Numbered from the stretch's first letter, positions 1 through 8,362 are shown. The stretch is 43,468 bases of DNA from Pseudomonadota bacterium (GCA_003353845.1 PIVT01000030.1:1-43468), one strand, 5' to 3'. Numbers and translations are program-made. The notes: a model not told the origin generated them from the sequence alone.

Positions 1-774
1 ACGAATGCGTCCTTGTCGTTGGATGATCAAGTCGCGGCTGGGCGTCAATTCCTTGCTGGGTGGCGCGATGGCATAGCCCAAGCTATCGAGCGAGCGTTGT
101 GTGATGGCATCGAAGGCACGAATGGATTCGATTTCTTCGCCAAAGAGTTCGATGCGCACAGGTGTGGGACTGTGTGGCGGATAAATGTCGACAATGTCTC
201 CGCGCGCGCTGAACTCACCGGGCTCCTCCACCAAGGGCATGCGGTTGTAGCCGTGGCGCAGCAGGCGTTTGGAAAGCAAGTCGCGATCCAGGTGATGCCC
301 GACTTCCAAGTGGAGGGTCTGTTCGCGTATGCGTTCACGACTGGGGACGGGGTGCAAAAGCGAACTGGCTGGCGTTACCACGATGGGGGCGCGTTCATTG
401 CTGCCTTCACTTTTGCGGGCGGCCGCAGAATGGGTGAGCCAGCGATAGAGGGTGGCCATGCGCTGGTTGATGACAAAGGGTTGGGGGGAAAAACGATCAT
501 AAGGCCGCGTGTCGTGACGAGGGAAGGCGTGAAGGCAACGCGGCTGTTTGGGATCGATGCCCAGGGCTGTTTCGAGATCTTCCAGCACTTCTTGAGTTCG
601 CTTGGAGTTGGCGCAGATCCACAGCACGGGCAAGCTGAGGTAGCTGTGGATGACTTGGGAGACCAGGGCCACCTTGGCCCCAGCGCGCAAACCCGTCAGC
701 TGCAGCACGCCCTTTCGCTCGGCGATGCGAGCGCGCAAGGACTCTAAATTCGGGGATTGGGAAGAGTCGTTCAT
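1..774 (-). CDS. mfd: Transcription-repair coupling factor Mfd, N-terminal part (truncated by window edge)
   Basis: Mfd is a DNA translocase that removes stalled RNA polymerase from damaged DNA and recruits UvrA. Only the first 258 codons are present; the reading frame is open through base 1. The visible part is the UvrB-like N-terminal region: a helicase-like fold with the conserved stretch GEFSARGDIVDIYP at about residues 186-199 followed by an acidic ELFGEEIESIRAFD stretch, as in Mfd and UvrB. The start ATG (bases 772-774) precedes MNDSSQSPNLESL; no strong ribosome binding site is visible. UvrB shares the GEFSxRG motif, but the residues before it (KVALVSQVIHSYLSLPVLWI, then HDTRPYDRFSP) fit Mfd better. 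It faces away from the L3 gene. Confidence 0.88.
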   Translation of the reverse strand, partial: MNDSSQSPNLESLRARIAERKGVLQLTGLRAGAKVALVSQVIHSYLSLPVLWICANSKRTQEVLEDLETALGIDPKQPRCLHAFPRHDTRPYDRFSPQPFVINQRMATLYRWLTHSAAARKSEGSNERAPIVVTPASSLLHPVPSRERIREQTLHLEVGHHLDRDLLSKRLLRHGYNRMPLVEEPGEFSARGDIVDIYPPHSPTPVRIELFGEEIESIRAFDAITQRSLDSLGYAIAPPSKELTPSRDLIIQRQGRIR

Positions 775-1121
775 GGAAAAGCCTAATTGCGGTTATCGAG
801 CAAGGTCGTCCGCCCTGAGCGGGCCCTGAACGGGAAAGCTTAGCAGCTGCGGTGGCCTGCCGGGCGCGCGGCGCAGCCCCGGAAGTAAGCCGGTACCTCC
901 TCAGAACGCTGGGGGAATTAAACTGAACAGTGAGCCCTTCCACAAAGTTTGCCTGCCAGACTGGACGGGGAAGCCGTATCGAGTACAGTACCGCGCCTGA
1001 CTTGCGTTCGATGAGGCCCTTTGATCTCCATTAGCTGAGATTACAGGCCCAAGAGTCGTAGCGGTTGACTGGTAAGTGCCTGTCACCAAAGCGTTTCTTT
1101 CGAACCTCCAAGGAGTAAGCC
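775..1121. other. Divergent intergenic region between mfd and the L3 gene
   Basis: These 347 bases must hold the promoters of mfd (minus) and the L3 operon (plus). A good ribosome binding site, AAGGAG, lies 7 bases before the L3 start. I see no open reading frame with coding character and no convincing sigma-70 promoter: the TTGACT at 1065-1070 has no matching -10. Several GC-rich stretches (about 840-890) could fold, but I recognise no known RNA family. Confidence 0.5.
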
Positions 1122-1772
1122 ATGGGTATTGAACTCACCTGCAAAAAGCTGGGAATGACGCGTCTTTACACTGAGGACGGAATCAGCATTCCCGTTACTG
1201 TCCTCGAAGCCGATTCCAACATTGTCGTTCAGAAAAAGAGCGAAGAGACGGACGGTTACAGCGCTCTCCAGGTTGGTTCCGGCAGCCGCCGCGACAAGAC
1301 CATTTCCAAAGGCCTCAAGGGTCACTATACGAAAGCAGGCATTGAGGGGACCCCGCGCCGGGTTACTGAAAGTCGTGTTTCGGTGGAAACTGCCGCTGAG
1401 TATGAAGTGGGCCAGAGCCTTGATGTGAGTCTGTTCAACGAAGGTCAGAAGATCGACGTGATCGGAACATCGAAAGGTCGAGGGTTTGCCGGCGGCGTGA
1501 AGCGCCATGGCCACCACATGCCTGAAGCCACTCACGGTACCCACGAAAATTTCCGCCACAGTGGTTCCATCGGTGCCGGTGCCTACCCGGGTCGCGTGAT
1601 CAAGGGCATGAATATGCCTGGCCAAATGGGCAACGCCCGTGTGACCACGCGCAATCTGGTGGTCGTCAAAGTCGATGCGGAACAAGGCTTGTTGTTTATC
1701 CAGGGCGGTGTTCCGGGACACAATAACGGTACGGTTCGCGTTCGCTCCTCCGAGTCGACACGCAAGGCGTAA
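1122..1772 (+). CDS. rplC: 50S ribosomal protein L3 (uL3), outside the S10 operon
   Basis: L3 is an early-assembly large-subunit protein that contacts 23S rRNA near the peptidyl transferase centre. The 216-residue product has the family hallmarks: KKLGMTRLYTEDG near the N-terminus, IGTSKGRGFAGGVKRHG (about 114-130), THGTHENFRHSGSIG (138-151) and the central-extension motif MPGQMGNARVT with Gln168 at the site methylated by PrmB in E. coli L3. The usual length is 205-215. It starts at ATG with AAGGAG upstream. In most bacteria rplC lies between rpsJ and rplD; here its downstream neighbours are rlmE and a SET-domain gene, so this is either a relocated L3 gene or a second copy. Its stop overlaps the probable rlmE start. 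Confidence 0.95.
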   Translation: MGIELTCKKLGMTRLYTEDGISIPVTVLEADSNIVVQKKSEETDGYSALQVGSGSRRDKTISKGLKGHYTKAGIEGTPRRVTESRVSVETAAEYEVGQSLDVSLFNEGQKIDVIGTSKGRGFAGGVKRHGHHMPEATHGTHENFRHSGSIGAGAYPGRVIKGMNMPGQMGNARVTTRNLVVVKVDAEQGLLFIQGGVPGHNNGTVRVRSSESTRKA

Positions 1773-2389
1773 GCACCACGGCTACCTACAATCGAAAAGA
1801 CAGTTACCACCAAGACGCCAAGCGTGAGGGCTATCGCTCTCGTGCCGCCTATAAATTGAAGCAACTTCAGCAGGCCACGGGCCTGTTGCGCCCGGGCCAG
1901 AAGGTGATCGATCTCGGCTGCTGGCCGGGGGGCTGGTTGCAGGTGGCGTCAGAGTTGGTTGGGCCCAAGGGCCGGGTGGTGGGTGTCGATCTGGCTGAAA
2001 TGGAGCCACTCTCTTCCCTGGCGAACACGTTCGCATTTACTGGCGATTTCACAGAACTATCTGTTATTGAACAGATTTTAAACACTCTTACCGGCCCCGC
2101 TCAAGTCTTGCTTTCCGACGCCCATCCCAAAGTCACAGGTGTGCGCACGGTGGATCGAGCGCGGGAGGAAGCCTTGCTGGAGGCCATTGAAGCGTCCTTG
2201 CCGCGCTTGCTTGAGCCCGGCGGCTCTCTCTTGTTCAAGTTATTTGAATGTCCCGAGGCCAAGCTGGTGGAAAATCGACTGCGCCCGCAATTCGAAAAAT
2301 GCAAACGCTTGTCCCCCCAGGCCAGCCGCAAAGGGAGCAGTGAAATGTACTTCTGGGCGGAAAGCTACAAAGGAAACCAAGCGACATGA
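1769..2389 (+). CDS. rlmE: 23S rRNA (uridine-2'-O-)methyltransferase RlmE/FtsJ family, with a non-canonical start
   Basis: RlmE methylates U2552 of 23S rRNA at the 2'-O position late in 50S assembly. The SAM motif DLGCWPGGW is present. The K-D-K-E catalytic tetrad can be placed at Lys29 (RSRAAYKLKQL), Asp117 (LLSDAHP), Lys157 (LLFKLFE) and Glu192 (SSEMYFWAES). The problem is the start: the conserved N-terminal part KREGYRSRAAYK, including catalytic Lys29, is encoded at about 1820-1855, but between the upstream in-frame stop at 1724 and base 1856 there is no ATG, GTG or TTG. The first TTG, at 1856, would remove the catalytic lysine. I place the start at GTA 1769, overlapping the L3 stop, where a GTGA overlap would be expected; this gives 206 residues, close to the E. 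coli 209. ACG 1778 is another option. Confidence 0.85.
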   Translation, partial: VSTTATYNRKDSYHQDAKREGYRSRAAYKLKQLQQATGLLRPGQKVIDLGCWPGGWLQVASELVGPKGRVVGVDLAEMEPLSSLANTFAFTGDFTELSVIEQILNTLTGPAQVLLSDAHPKVTGVRTVDRAREEALLEAIEASLPRLLEPGGSLLFKLFECPEAKLVENRLRPQFEKCKRLSPQASRKGSSEMYFWAESYKGNQAT

Positions 2390-2760
2390 TCTTTCAAAAG
2401 GCGGCTGACAGAAAAGCCCCTCTCGCCTGCGAGATGGAAAAGCCGACCCCAGACATCGAGGTCAGGGAGAGCTCCATTCATGGGCGTGGGTTGTTCGCGA
2501 CGCGCAACTTTGAGGCGGGGGAATTGATCGGTACCTACGAAGGATCACGCGCTACCGAAAATGGAATCTACGTTCTCTGGGTCGAAGACTTTGACGGTTC
2601 TTTCTATGGCGTGCACGGTGAAAATGAACTGCGTTACCTCAACCACAGCTCGAAGCCCAACGCAGATTTTGACGACGAACTTCTCTATGCCTCCCTCTGC
2701 ATCAAAGCTGGAGAGGAGATCTGTTTCCACTACGGCGAAGACTGGGAAGACATCGAGTAG
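2386..2760 (+). CDS. Small SET-domain protein (putative protein lysine methyltransferase)
   Basis: This 124-residue protein is almost only a SET domain. Visible motifs, in order: IHGRGLFATR (31-40), the ELRYLNHSSKPNA motif (81-93) that forms the pseudoknot and SAM site, and the GEEICFHYG motif (109-117) with the likely catalytic tyrosine 116. SET enzymes transfer methyl groups from SAM to lysines of histones or, in plastids and yeast, of ribosomal and other proteins. The ATG overlaps the rlmE stop (ATGA), so it is translationally coupled to rlmE and co-transcribed with L3. The substrate is unknown; the context suggests a ribosomal or translation protein, an inference only. It ends 8 bases before the convergent rimO gene. 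Confidence 0.85.
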   Translation: MIFQKAADRKAPLACEMEKPTPDIEVRESSIHGRGLFATRNFEAGELIGTYEGSRATENGIYVLWVEDFDGSFYGVHGENELRYLNHSSKPNADFDDELLYASLCIKAGEEICFHYGEDWEDIE

Positions 2761-2768
2761 CTATGGTG

Positions 2769-4139
2769 TTATTGCAAAACGGGCAGGGCGCTTGAGGGGC
2801 GTAAGGGCTCGGCTTCAAGGTCCACATCATCAACTCCGGTAATGCGAACCTGGATTCGCTGGCCAGGCGCAGCCGCAGCTCGCAGCTTTACCAACCCATC
2901 AATCTCCGGTGCTTGACTGGCCATGCGACCCTGGCTGCGATTGCCCTGGTTTTGATCGATGAGAATTTCCTGCTCACTCCCGATGAGCTTCTGCAATTTC
3001 TCCTGCATCATTTCTTGCTGCAAGGACATGAGTCGCTGGAAGCGATCCAAGGAAACCTCTCTCTCCACTTTGTCCGCTAAGCCCAAGGCCGTGGTGCCTT
3101 CTTCGTCGGAGTAACGAAAGGCGCCCAAGCGGTCGAAATCAGATTCGCGAACAAATTCGCAAAGTTCTTGAAAGTCTTCTTCGGTCTCGCCGGGGAAGCC
3201 CACAATGACTGTGGTTCGCAGTGTAAGCCCTGGGATTGCTTCGCGAAGTCGACGGATGAGTTTTCGTTGGTGAGCCGAGGTGACTCCGCGTTTCATGGCT
3301 TTGAGTACGCGGTCGCTGGCGTGTTGCATGGGAATATCGACATAGGGCAACAAGCGCTTCGCACCCGCAAACACGTCAATCAGTTCATCGCTCACGGCCG
3401 TTGGATACAGGTAGAGTTGTCGCAACCACACCGGTTCCTCCACCTCATCCACCAATCGCAGCAGGTCAGCCAACTTGGGTCGACCCGGCAAATCTTTGCC
3501 GTAGGCCGTGGAGTCTTGAGCAATGAAATTGATTTCCCGAGTTCCGGCTGCGGCCAGTTGCTTCACTTCTTGCAGGATCGATTCGGGCGCTCGGCTGTGA
3601 AAAGGGCCGCGGAAGGAAGGGATGGCACAAAAGGCACACACCCGATCGCAACCCTCGGACAGTTTCACATAAGTGCTGTGCTGTGGGCCGATGAGCATGC
3701 GCGGAGTGTCGGCATCGTAGAGATAACTGGGGCCGCCTTCGATGTAGCTACCACGCGATTGTCCCGCCAATGTCTCGTCCAGGATGCTGGAAATTTTTTG
3801 AAACTGGTTGGTGCCGACGAAGGCATCCACCTCGGGCAACTCTTTGGCCAGGTCGCGGCCATAGCGCTGGGGCAGGCAACCCGTCACCACCAGAGCCTCC
3901 AGTGCACCGGCCTCGCGCAAGTCCGCCACCTCCAAGATGGCCTCGATGGATTCTTCGCGCGCACTTTCGATAAAGGAGCAGGTGTTGACGATGGCCACCT
4001 GGGCGTCCTCAATCTCCTCGGCAATGGAAAACCCGTCCAAGGCCAGCTTGCCCAGCATGACTTCACTGTCGAGCTGGTTCTTGGGACAGCCCAGGCTGCG
4101 GAAATAAATGCTCTTTTTTGGGGAAGGCTTGGCGGACAT
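2769..4139 (-). CDS. rimO: Ribosomal protein S12 methylthiotransferase RimO
   Basis: RimO is a radical-SAM enzyme that adds a methylthio group to a conserved aspartate of ribosomal protein S12. The 456-residue protein has the N-terminal UPF0004 domain with three cluster cysteines (SLGCPKN C18, NTCSF C54, [10 protein letters not shown]88), the radical-SAM motif CDRVCAFC (C164, C168, C171) followed by [12 protein letters not shown], and a C-terminal TRAM domain ending near residue 445. RimO is distinguished from MiaB by SLGCPKNxxDSE and by the AIPxxRG stretch. The start ATG gives [18 protein letters not shown]. It converges with the L3-rlmE-SET operon and so adds a third ribosome-modification enzyme to this locus. 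Confidence 0.95.
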   Translation of the reverse strand: MSAKPSPKKSIYFRSLGCPKNQLDSEVMLGKLALDGFSIAEEIEDAQVAIVNTCSFIESAREESIEAILEVADLREAGALEALVVTGCLPQRYGRDLAKELPEVDAFVGTNQFQKISSILDETLAGQSRGSYIEGGPSYLYDADTPRMLIGPQHSTYVKLSEGCDRVCAFCAIPSFRGPFHSRAPESILQEVKQLAAAGTREINFIAQDSTAYGKDLPGRPKLADLLRLVDEVEEPVWLRQLYLYPTAVSDELIDVFAGAKRLLPYVDIPMQHASDRVLKAMKRGVTSAHQRKLIRRLREAIPGLTLRTTVIVGFPGETEEDFQELCEFVRESDFDRLGAFRYSDEEGTTALGLADKVEREVSLDRFQRLMSLQQEMMQEKLQKLIGSEQEILIDQNQGNRSQGRMASQAPEIDGLVKLRAAAAPGQRIQVRITGVDDVDLEAEPLRPSSALPVLQ

Positions 4140-4299
4140 GGCGCGCAGGGTAACCTGCTTGCCCCTGCTCGGCGAGGCCTGGCATCACGGGTCCTTTGGG
4201 TCACGGGAGGGGCGTCAAAGAACCCCTCGTGAAAGGCCTGGGCGCGCGGTAAGGTGTCGAGCGCTTAGAAAACTGATTTTGAAATCGAGGAGAAGAACC

Positions 4300-4776
4300 G
4301 TGAGCCAAAGACCCTTTCGAGTGTTGGGATTACAGCAGATTGCAGTGGGAGCGGAAGATAAGTCCGCTTTGCGCAAGCTTTGGGTCGATTTACTAGGGCT
4401 TACACTGCAGGGGAACTTCAAGAGCGAAAAAGAGAACGTGGACGAGGACATCGCTGTGGCCGGAGCGGGCGCCTTCAAGATCGAAGTGGATTTGATGCAG
4501 CCGCTGGATCCCGAAAAAAAACCTGCCGTGCACAAGCCACCGCTAAATCATATCGGGCTGTGGATCGACGATCTACCCAAGGCCGTGGCCTGGTTGGAAG
4601 AGCAAGGATGCCGTTTTACACCGGGAGGCATTCGCCAGGGCGCTTCCGGTTTCGATGTTTGTTTTATTCATCCCAAAGGAAACGACGAGTTACCGGTGTG
4701 TGGGGAAGGCGTACTCATCGAACTGGTTCAAGCCCCGGCTGAAGTCATCGACGCTTTTACCAAACTCGCTGGCTAA
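4300..4776 (+). CDS. VOC-family protein (glyoxalase / methylmalonyl-CoA epimerase-like)
   Basis: The product has 158 residues with two beta-alpha-beta-beta-beta modules typical of the vicinal-oxygen-chelate fold. The second module, [20 protein letters not shown] followed by FIHPKGND and [10 protein letters not shown], resembles methylmalonyl-CoA epimerase, with candidate metal ligands His in NHIG and Glu in IELVQ. The first module lacks the expected first histidine ([10 protein letters not shown], Gln in place of His), so the metal site may be altered and the substrate is uncertain. The GTG start at 4300 is chosen because of the GAGGAGA ribosome binding site just upstream; an earlier ATG at 4108 would run into the rimO promoter region. 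Its stop codon overlaps the convergent RNase H stop. Confidence 0.7.
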   Translation: MSQRPFRVLGLQQIAVGAEDKSALRKLWVDLLGLTLQGNFKSEKENVDEDIAVAGAGAFKIEVDLMQPLDPEKKPAVHKPPLNHIGLWIDDLPKAVAWLEEQGCRFTPGGIRQGASGFDVCFIHPKGNDELPVCGEGVLIELVQAPAEVIDAFTKLAG

Positions 4777-5306
4777 TCGATCTCCCCGGCTAGCGCCAGG
4801 TTTGCCAGAGTGTCGACGTACTCATTCCAACGCGTGCCGTCGTGGGCTTTCACCCATTGCAACTTCACCCGAGGATGGGACTTGGACAGGGCATAGAGTT
4901 CTTGCACGAGTTCCAAGTTGGCGATGGGGCCGGTCTTTCGTTTCCAGCCACGCCGCGCCCAACCTGCAGCCCATTCATTGACGGTCTTTACGCAGAGTTG
5001 GCTGTCGGAGTACATGTTGACCTCCGCATCCTCGGGCAGCTTCTTATAGGCACCAATGAGTGCCGAGAGTTCCATGCGATTGTTGGTGGTGTCTTGATCG
5101 CGACCGCAGCCATAGGCGTGAACCCGACCCGCTTCCACCCAGACAAATCCCCAGCCGCCACGTCCCGGATTTCCTTCGCAAGAGCCATCCGTAAACACGC
5201 CCGTGTCGGGACCTTTTGAATATTTAGCAATTACCGCGTCAAGCTCGGGGTGTGTCACTACTTTGTGTTCCTTGTTTTGTTTCTCAAACGAAACGCTTTC
5301 AAACAT
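4773..5306 (-). CDS. rnhA: Ribonuclease HI family protein
   Basis: RNase HI cleaves the RNA strand of RNA-DNA hybrids. The catalytic DEDD residues are all visible, numbered from the ATG at 5306: Asp40 ([11 protein letters not shown]), Glu79 (NNRMELSAL), Asp101 (MYSDSQL) and Asp165 (NEYVDTLAN), plus the handle His155 (KAHDG). The start is uncertain. ATG 5306 overlaps the ychF stop by 8 bases, which suggests coupled translation. GTG 5258, preceded by AAGGA, would give a 161-residue protein closer to the classic 155. A longer start at 5333 is less likely. It is the last gene of a tgt-ychF-rnhA minus-strand run. Confidence 0.9.
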   Translation of the reverse strand: MFESVSFEKQNKEHKVVTHPELDAVIAKYSKGPDTGVFTDGSCEGNPGRGGWGFVWVEAGRVHAYGCGRDQDTTNNRMELSALIGAYKKLPEDAEVNMYSDSQLCVKTVNEWAAGWARRGWKRKTGPIANLELVQELYALSKSHPRVKLQWVKAHDGTRWNEYVDTLANLALAGEID

Positions 5307-6393
5307 TAAAGCGGAAGTGCATGATGTCTCCATCCTTCACTTCGTATTCTTTACCTTCCACTCGCATCAAGCCCTTGGCCTTGGCGCCGGCCTCCCCTTG
5401 GCTGGCGATGAAATCATCGTAGCCGATGGTCTCTACGCGAATAAAGCCGCGTTCAAAATCCGTGTGGATCACACCGGCGGCTTGAGGTGCTAGCGTCCCC
5501 TTGCGAATGGTCCATGCGCGAACTTCTTTTTCGCCAGCGGTGAAGTAGTTAATCAAGCCCAGCAAGTTGTAGCCCTCGCGCGCCAAGCGATCCAATCCGG
5601 GTTCGCTCACACCCAGGTCTTCGAGGAATTCACGTTTCTCATCATCCTCGAGTTCCGCCAATTCCGATTCGACTTTTCCACAAAGACGCACCACGCCGTT
5701 TTTTTCAGACGCGGCAAAGTCTTCGACTTGCTTTGTGAAGGCGTTGCCTTCGGCCAAGGCGGTTTCGTCTACATTGGTGACATACAAAACAGGTTTGGCA
5801 GTAATCAAATGACAGTCGTGAAAGATTTCGCTCATTTCTTCCGTCACTTCAAAGGTGCGCGCCATTTTTCCTTCAGACAAATGAGCGTATAGCTCTTCAA
5901 AAAAGGCCAGCTCTTCCCGGGTTCCTTTGGCTGCGGTCTTGGCCGTTTTGCGCGCGCGGTCCAAGCGCTTTTCCAAGCTTTCCAAATCGGCCAGCGCCAA
6001 CTCGGTTTCAATGGTTTCAATGTCGCGCAGGGGGTCGACAGTGCCTTCCACGTGAACCACATCGGTGTCTTCGAAGCAGCGCACCACGTGCACAATGGCA
6101 TCCGTGGATCGAATATGTCCCAAGAACTGATTGCCCAACCCCTCCCCTTTGGAAGCGCCAGCGACGAGCCCGGCGATGTCGACAAACTCCAGTGTCACAG
6201 GCAACACACGCTGCGCGTGCACAATATTGTCGATGGCTGTGATGCGCGGGTCGGGAACGGGAACCACGCCCGTGTTGGGTTCAATGGTGCAGAAGGGATA
6301 ATTTTCGGCGGCGATACCGGCCGCTGTCAGGGCATTGAAGATGGTGCTCTTGCCCACGTTGGGTAAACCGACAATTCCACATTGAAGTGCCAT
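5299..6393 (-). CDS. ychF: Redox-regulated ATPase/GTPase YchF (OLA1 family)
   Basis: YchF is a universally conserved Obg-related P-loop protein that binds ribosomes and prefers ATP. The P-loop GLPNVGKS is at residues 9-16, followed by the switch region AENYPFCTIEPNTGVV and the G3 motif (VDIAGLVAGASKGEGLGNQFL). A coiled-coil insertion lies around residues 130-200 and a TGS-like domain at the end, with the family-typical DFERGFIRVETIGYDDF and [17 protein letters not shown]. At 364 residues it has the standard length (363 in E. coli). It sits 33 bases downstream of tgt and overlaps the start of rnhA, so the three are probably one transcript. Confidence 0.97.
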   Translation of the reverse strand: MALQCGIVGLPNVGKSTIFNALTAAGIAAENYPFCTIEPNTGVVPVPDPRITAIDNIVHAQRVLPVTLEFVDIAGLVAGASKGEGLGNQFLGHIRSTDAIVHVVRCFEDTDVVHVEGTVDPLRDIETIETELALADLESLEKRLDRARKTAKTAAKGTREELAFFEELYAHLSEGKMARTFEVTEEMSEIFHDCHLITAKPVLYVTNVDETALAEGNAFTKQVEDFAASEKNGVVRLCGKVESELAELEDDEKREFLEDLGVSEPGLDRLAREGYNLLGLINYFTAGEKEVRAWTIRKGTLAPQAAGVIHTDFERGFIRVETIGYDDFIASQGEAGAKAKGLMRVEGKEYEVKDGDIMHFRFNV

Positions 6394-6426
6394 AACGATT
6401 CGTTCCTTTTCACGCTGTCACAAAGC

Positions 6427-7635
6427 TTACTTTGCGGCGCCCTTTCGATGCTTCTTCTTTCTACTGCCACCGGCGCCACTACTCGCTGCCTTGGCGGAAT
6501 TTTCAGCCTCGGCCTTACCGTAGTTTTCCAAAAACGCGGATCTCCAACCTTCAAAGTTTTTGTCGAGAATGGCCTGACGGGCATCCTGCACCAAGCGTTC
6601 GTAGAACCGAACATTGTGAACGGATAACAAGATGGCTGACAGAACTTCGTTGGCTGCAAAGAGATGATTTAAGTACGCCCGCGAGAAACCACCCGCACAG
6701 GTAGAGCAGTCGCAGGAGGTATCGATGGGATACGCATCGCGTCGATAACGGCGATGAGTCAGGCGAATCTTGCCTTGCGAGGTGAAGGCCGTGGCACTGC
6801 GCGCAAAGCGTGTGGGAATCACGCAGTCGAACATATCAATGCCATAGCCGATGGCCGCCACGATGTCTTCGGGCATGCCGACCCCCATGAGGTAACGGGG
6901 TTTGTCCTTGGGCAACAGCGGCGCGGTGTAAGAAGTAATTTCGCACAAGAGTTCATGCCCTTCTCCAACCGAGACTCCTCCGATGGCGTAGCCCGGCAGG
7001 TCCATGGCAATCAATTCCTGTGCGGATTGCTCGCGCAAATGTTGGAAGGTGCTGCCTTGTACGATGGCGAAGAGGGCTTGGTCGTCCGTGCGCGCGTGGG
7101 CTTTGATGCAGCGCTCCATCCAGTTGGTGGTGCGGCGCACACCACTGGCCGCTTGCTTTTCGGTGGCGGGGAAGGGCGTGCACTCATCGAAAGCCATGAT
7201 GATGTCGGCGCCTAAGTCGTTTTGAATCTGAATGGAACGCTCGGGGGTTAGCTCCATGCTCTCACCACTGAGCTCGTTGGCAAAACGCACACCGTGATCT
7301 GAGATCTCGGTCTTGGGCAGAGAGAAGACCTGGAAGCCGCCGCTATCCGTCAGGATGGGGCCCGACCAACGCGTGAACTCGTGCAGGCCCCCCAACTTTT
7401 TCACGGTCGCTTCGCCGGGTCGCAGTGCCAGGTGGTAGGTGTTGCCGAGAATGATTTCCGCACCGGTCTCTTTGACCTGAAGTGGGGTCATGGCTTTTAC
7501 CGCACCGGCAGTGCCCACGGGCATAAAGGTCGGCGTGTGCACCACGCCGTGTGGAGTGGTGAACTGACCGGCGCGAGCCGCGCCGGATTCGCTTTGCAGG
7601 GTGTAAGTAAAGTGTGGGGAAGCTGCGTCGCTCAA
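6427..7635 (-). CDS. tgt: tRNA-guanine transglycosylase (queuine tRNA-ribosyltransferase)
   Basis: Tgt exchanges guanine 34 for preQ1 in tRNAs with GUN anticodons, a step of queuosine synthesis. The product shows TPTFMPVGTAGAVKAMT, the base Asp97 in LTDSGGFQVFSL, VGMPEDIVAAIGYGIDMFDC with the nucleophilic aspartate, and the zinc motif CDCSTC followed by the downstream histidine (NHLF). At 402 residues it is about 25 longer than E. coli Tgt because of a C-terminal tail rich in Ala, Gly and Lys (SGAGGSRKKKHRKGAAK), possibly for RNA binding. The stretch usually read as TRNARNG is TRFARSA here, a mild variation near the active site. A small basic-protein gene lies 92 bases upstream. Confidence 0.96.
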   Translation of the reverse strand: MSDAASPHFTYTLQSESGAARAGQFTTPHGVVHTPTFMPVGTAGAVKAMTPLQVKETGAEIILGNTYHLALRPGEATVKKLGGLHEFTRWSGPILTDSGGFQVFSLPKTEISDHGVRFANELSGESMELTPERSIQIQNDLGADIIMAFDECTPFPATEKQAASGVRRTTNWMERCIKAHARTDDQALFAIVQGSTFQHLREQSAQELIAMDLPGYAIGGVSVGEGHELLCEITSYTAPLLPKDKPRYLMGVGMPEDIVAAIGYGIDMFDCVIPTRFARSATAFTSQGKIRLTHRRYRRDAYPIDTSCDCSTCAGGFSRAYLNHLFAANEVLSAILLSVHNVRFYERLVQDARQAILDKNFEGWRSAFLENYGKAEAENSAKAASSGAGGSRKKKHRKGAAK

Positions 7636-7727
7636 GGCATGGGTCCTCGCGTGCAGCGGAAGGGGTTCACTTGTTAAATCGGCTAGCCCATGGCCAGCGC
7701 ACGAGGAGCGATCCGACGAAGCGCCCG

Positions 7728-7856
7728 CTAGCGGTAGGTGGACCGCTCGCCCTTGCTGCGTCGCAGACGAACGCGCTTGTGCTTGGCTTTCAACTTGGCT
7801 CGATGGCGCGCGCTCTTATTTCGTTTTGGTTTCTTGCTCGATGTGCTTTTGCTCAT
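7728..7856 (-). CDS. Very small, highly basic protein of unknown function
   Basis: This short reading frame encodes 42 residues, of which about 20 are Lys, Arg or His: it opens MSKSTSSKKPKRNKSARHR and ends SKGERSTYR. A purine-rich GAGAAG stretch sits just before the ATG. The composition is that of a small ribosomal or RNA-associated protein such as bTHX or bS22, but I do not recognise either sequence. It lies upstream of tgt on the same strand, so it may be the first gene of the tgt-ychF-rnhA transcript. It could be missed by gene callers because of its length. Function unknown. Confidence 0.6.
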   Translation of the reverse strand: MSKSTSSKKPKRNKSARHRAKLKAKHKRVRLRRSKGERSTYR

Positions 7857-8035
7857 GTTCTTCTCTCGTCATTTCTCGCCGAGGGCCGTCTCGCCCGGTC
7901 AGCGGTGAATTCTCGTGTTTTGGAGCGAGGCAGCCTAGGGAAGGCGAGCCCAAAAGTCCAACCCTCGGCACCGCTTAGAACGATTTACTGGCTATTGGGG
8001 CTCCATTTTCAACTTTTCTGAATTTTCCGGCAAAC

Positions 8036-8052
8036 GTGACCGGATGGGTCAC
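8036..8052. promoter_or_regulatory. Inverted repeat GTGACC-N5-GGTCAC, candidate operator
   Basis: Two perfect 6-base arms separated by 5 bases lie in the divergent region between the small basic-protein gene (minus) and the zinc-ribbon gene (plus), 55 bases before the latter's start. The symmetry and spacing fit a dimeric transcription-factor site. A second, overlapping repeat (GGATG and CATCC) shares its right half. No cognate regulator can be named. Confidence 0.35.
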
Positions 8053-8107
8053 ATCCTCAGGTTTAACTCACTCCTACATGGATAAGGATCGAAAAAGGAG
8101 GCCCCAT

Positions 8108-8362
8108 ATGGGCAATTTAAGTCAGGACGGAATTTCAGGCAGGCCGAAGCCCCAACCGGGTTGTCCCGTGTGTGGTAGCCAGCACCTCATCTTGGATGAG
8201 GTCGGGCCCGAGTGGACAACCAAGCCATCGAACAATCGTGAGGGGCTGCTTTTAGGGGAGTGTCAGCATTGTGACTACCGCTGGACACTACCCCTGCGAG
8301 CCAGTCGCCCCCTTCGCGGTCCCTGGGTCGGGCCGGAACCGTCTCGAGAGCATGCCGCTTGA
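8108..8362 (+). CDS. Small zinc-ribbon protein, hypothetical
   Basis: The 84-residue product has two cysteine pairs, CPVCGS (about residues 19-24) and CQHCDYRW (about 52-59), separated by roughly 30 residues: a classic zinc ribbon. The rest is rich in Pro, Arg and Gly. ATG 8108 is chosen over the in-frame ATG at 8036 because AAGGAGG lies 5-6 bases in front of it. Such ribbons bind nucleic acid or proteins, but no specific family is recognisable. It stands alone between divergent and downstream genes, with an inverted repeat upstream and a hairpin downstream. Confidence 0.65.
   Translation: MGNLSQDGISGRPKPQPGCPVCGSQHLILDEVGPEWTTKPSNNREGLLLGECQHCDYRWTLPLRASRPLRGPWVGPEPSREHAA

Noticed and set aside
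13-747. 244-codon frame on the plus strand over the mfd fragment
   Set aside because: It is the antisense shadow of mfd; the minus-strand frame has clear Mfd motifs and the plus-strand translation matches nothing recognisable.
841-900. SRP-RNA-like string CCGGAAGTAAGC
   Set aside because: It lacks the paired domain-IV arms around the GGAA loop required for a signal recognition particle RNA.
3168-4232. 354-codon plus-strand frame opposite rimO
   Set aside because: Shadow of rimO, which carries all its catalytic cysteines on the minus strand.
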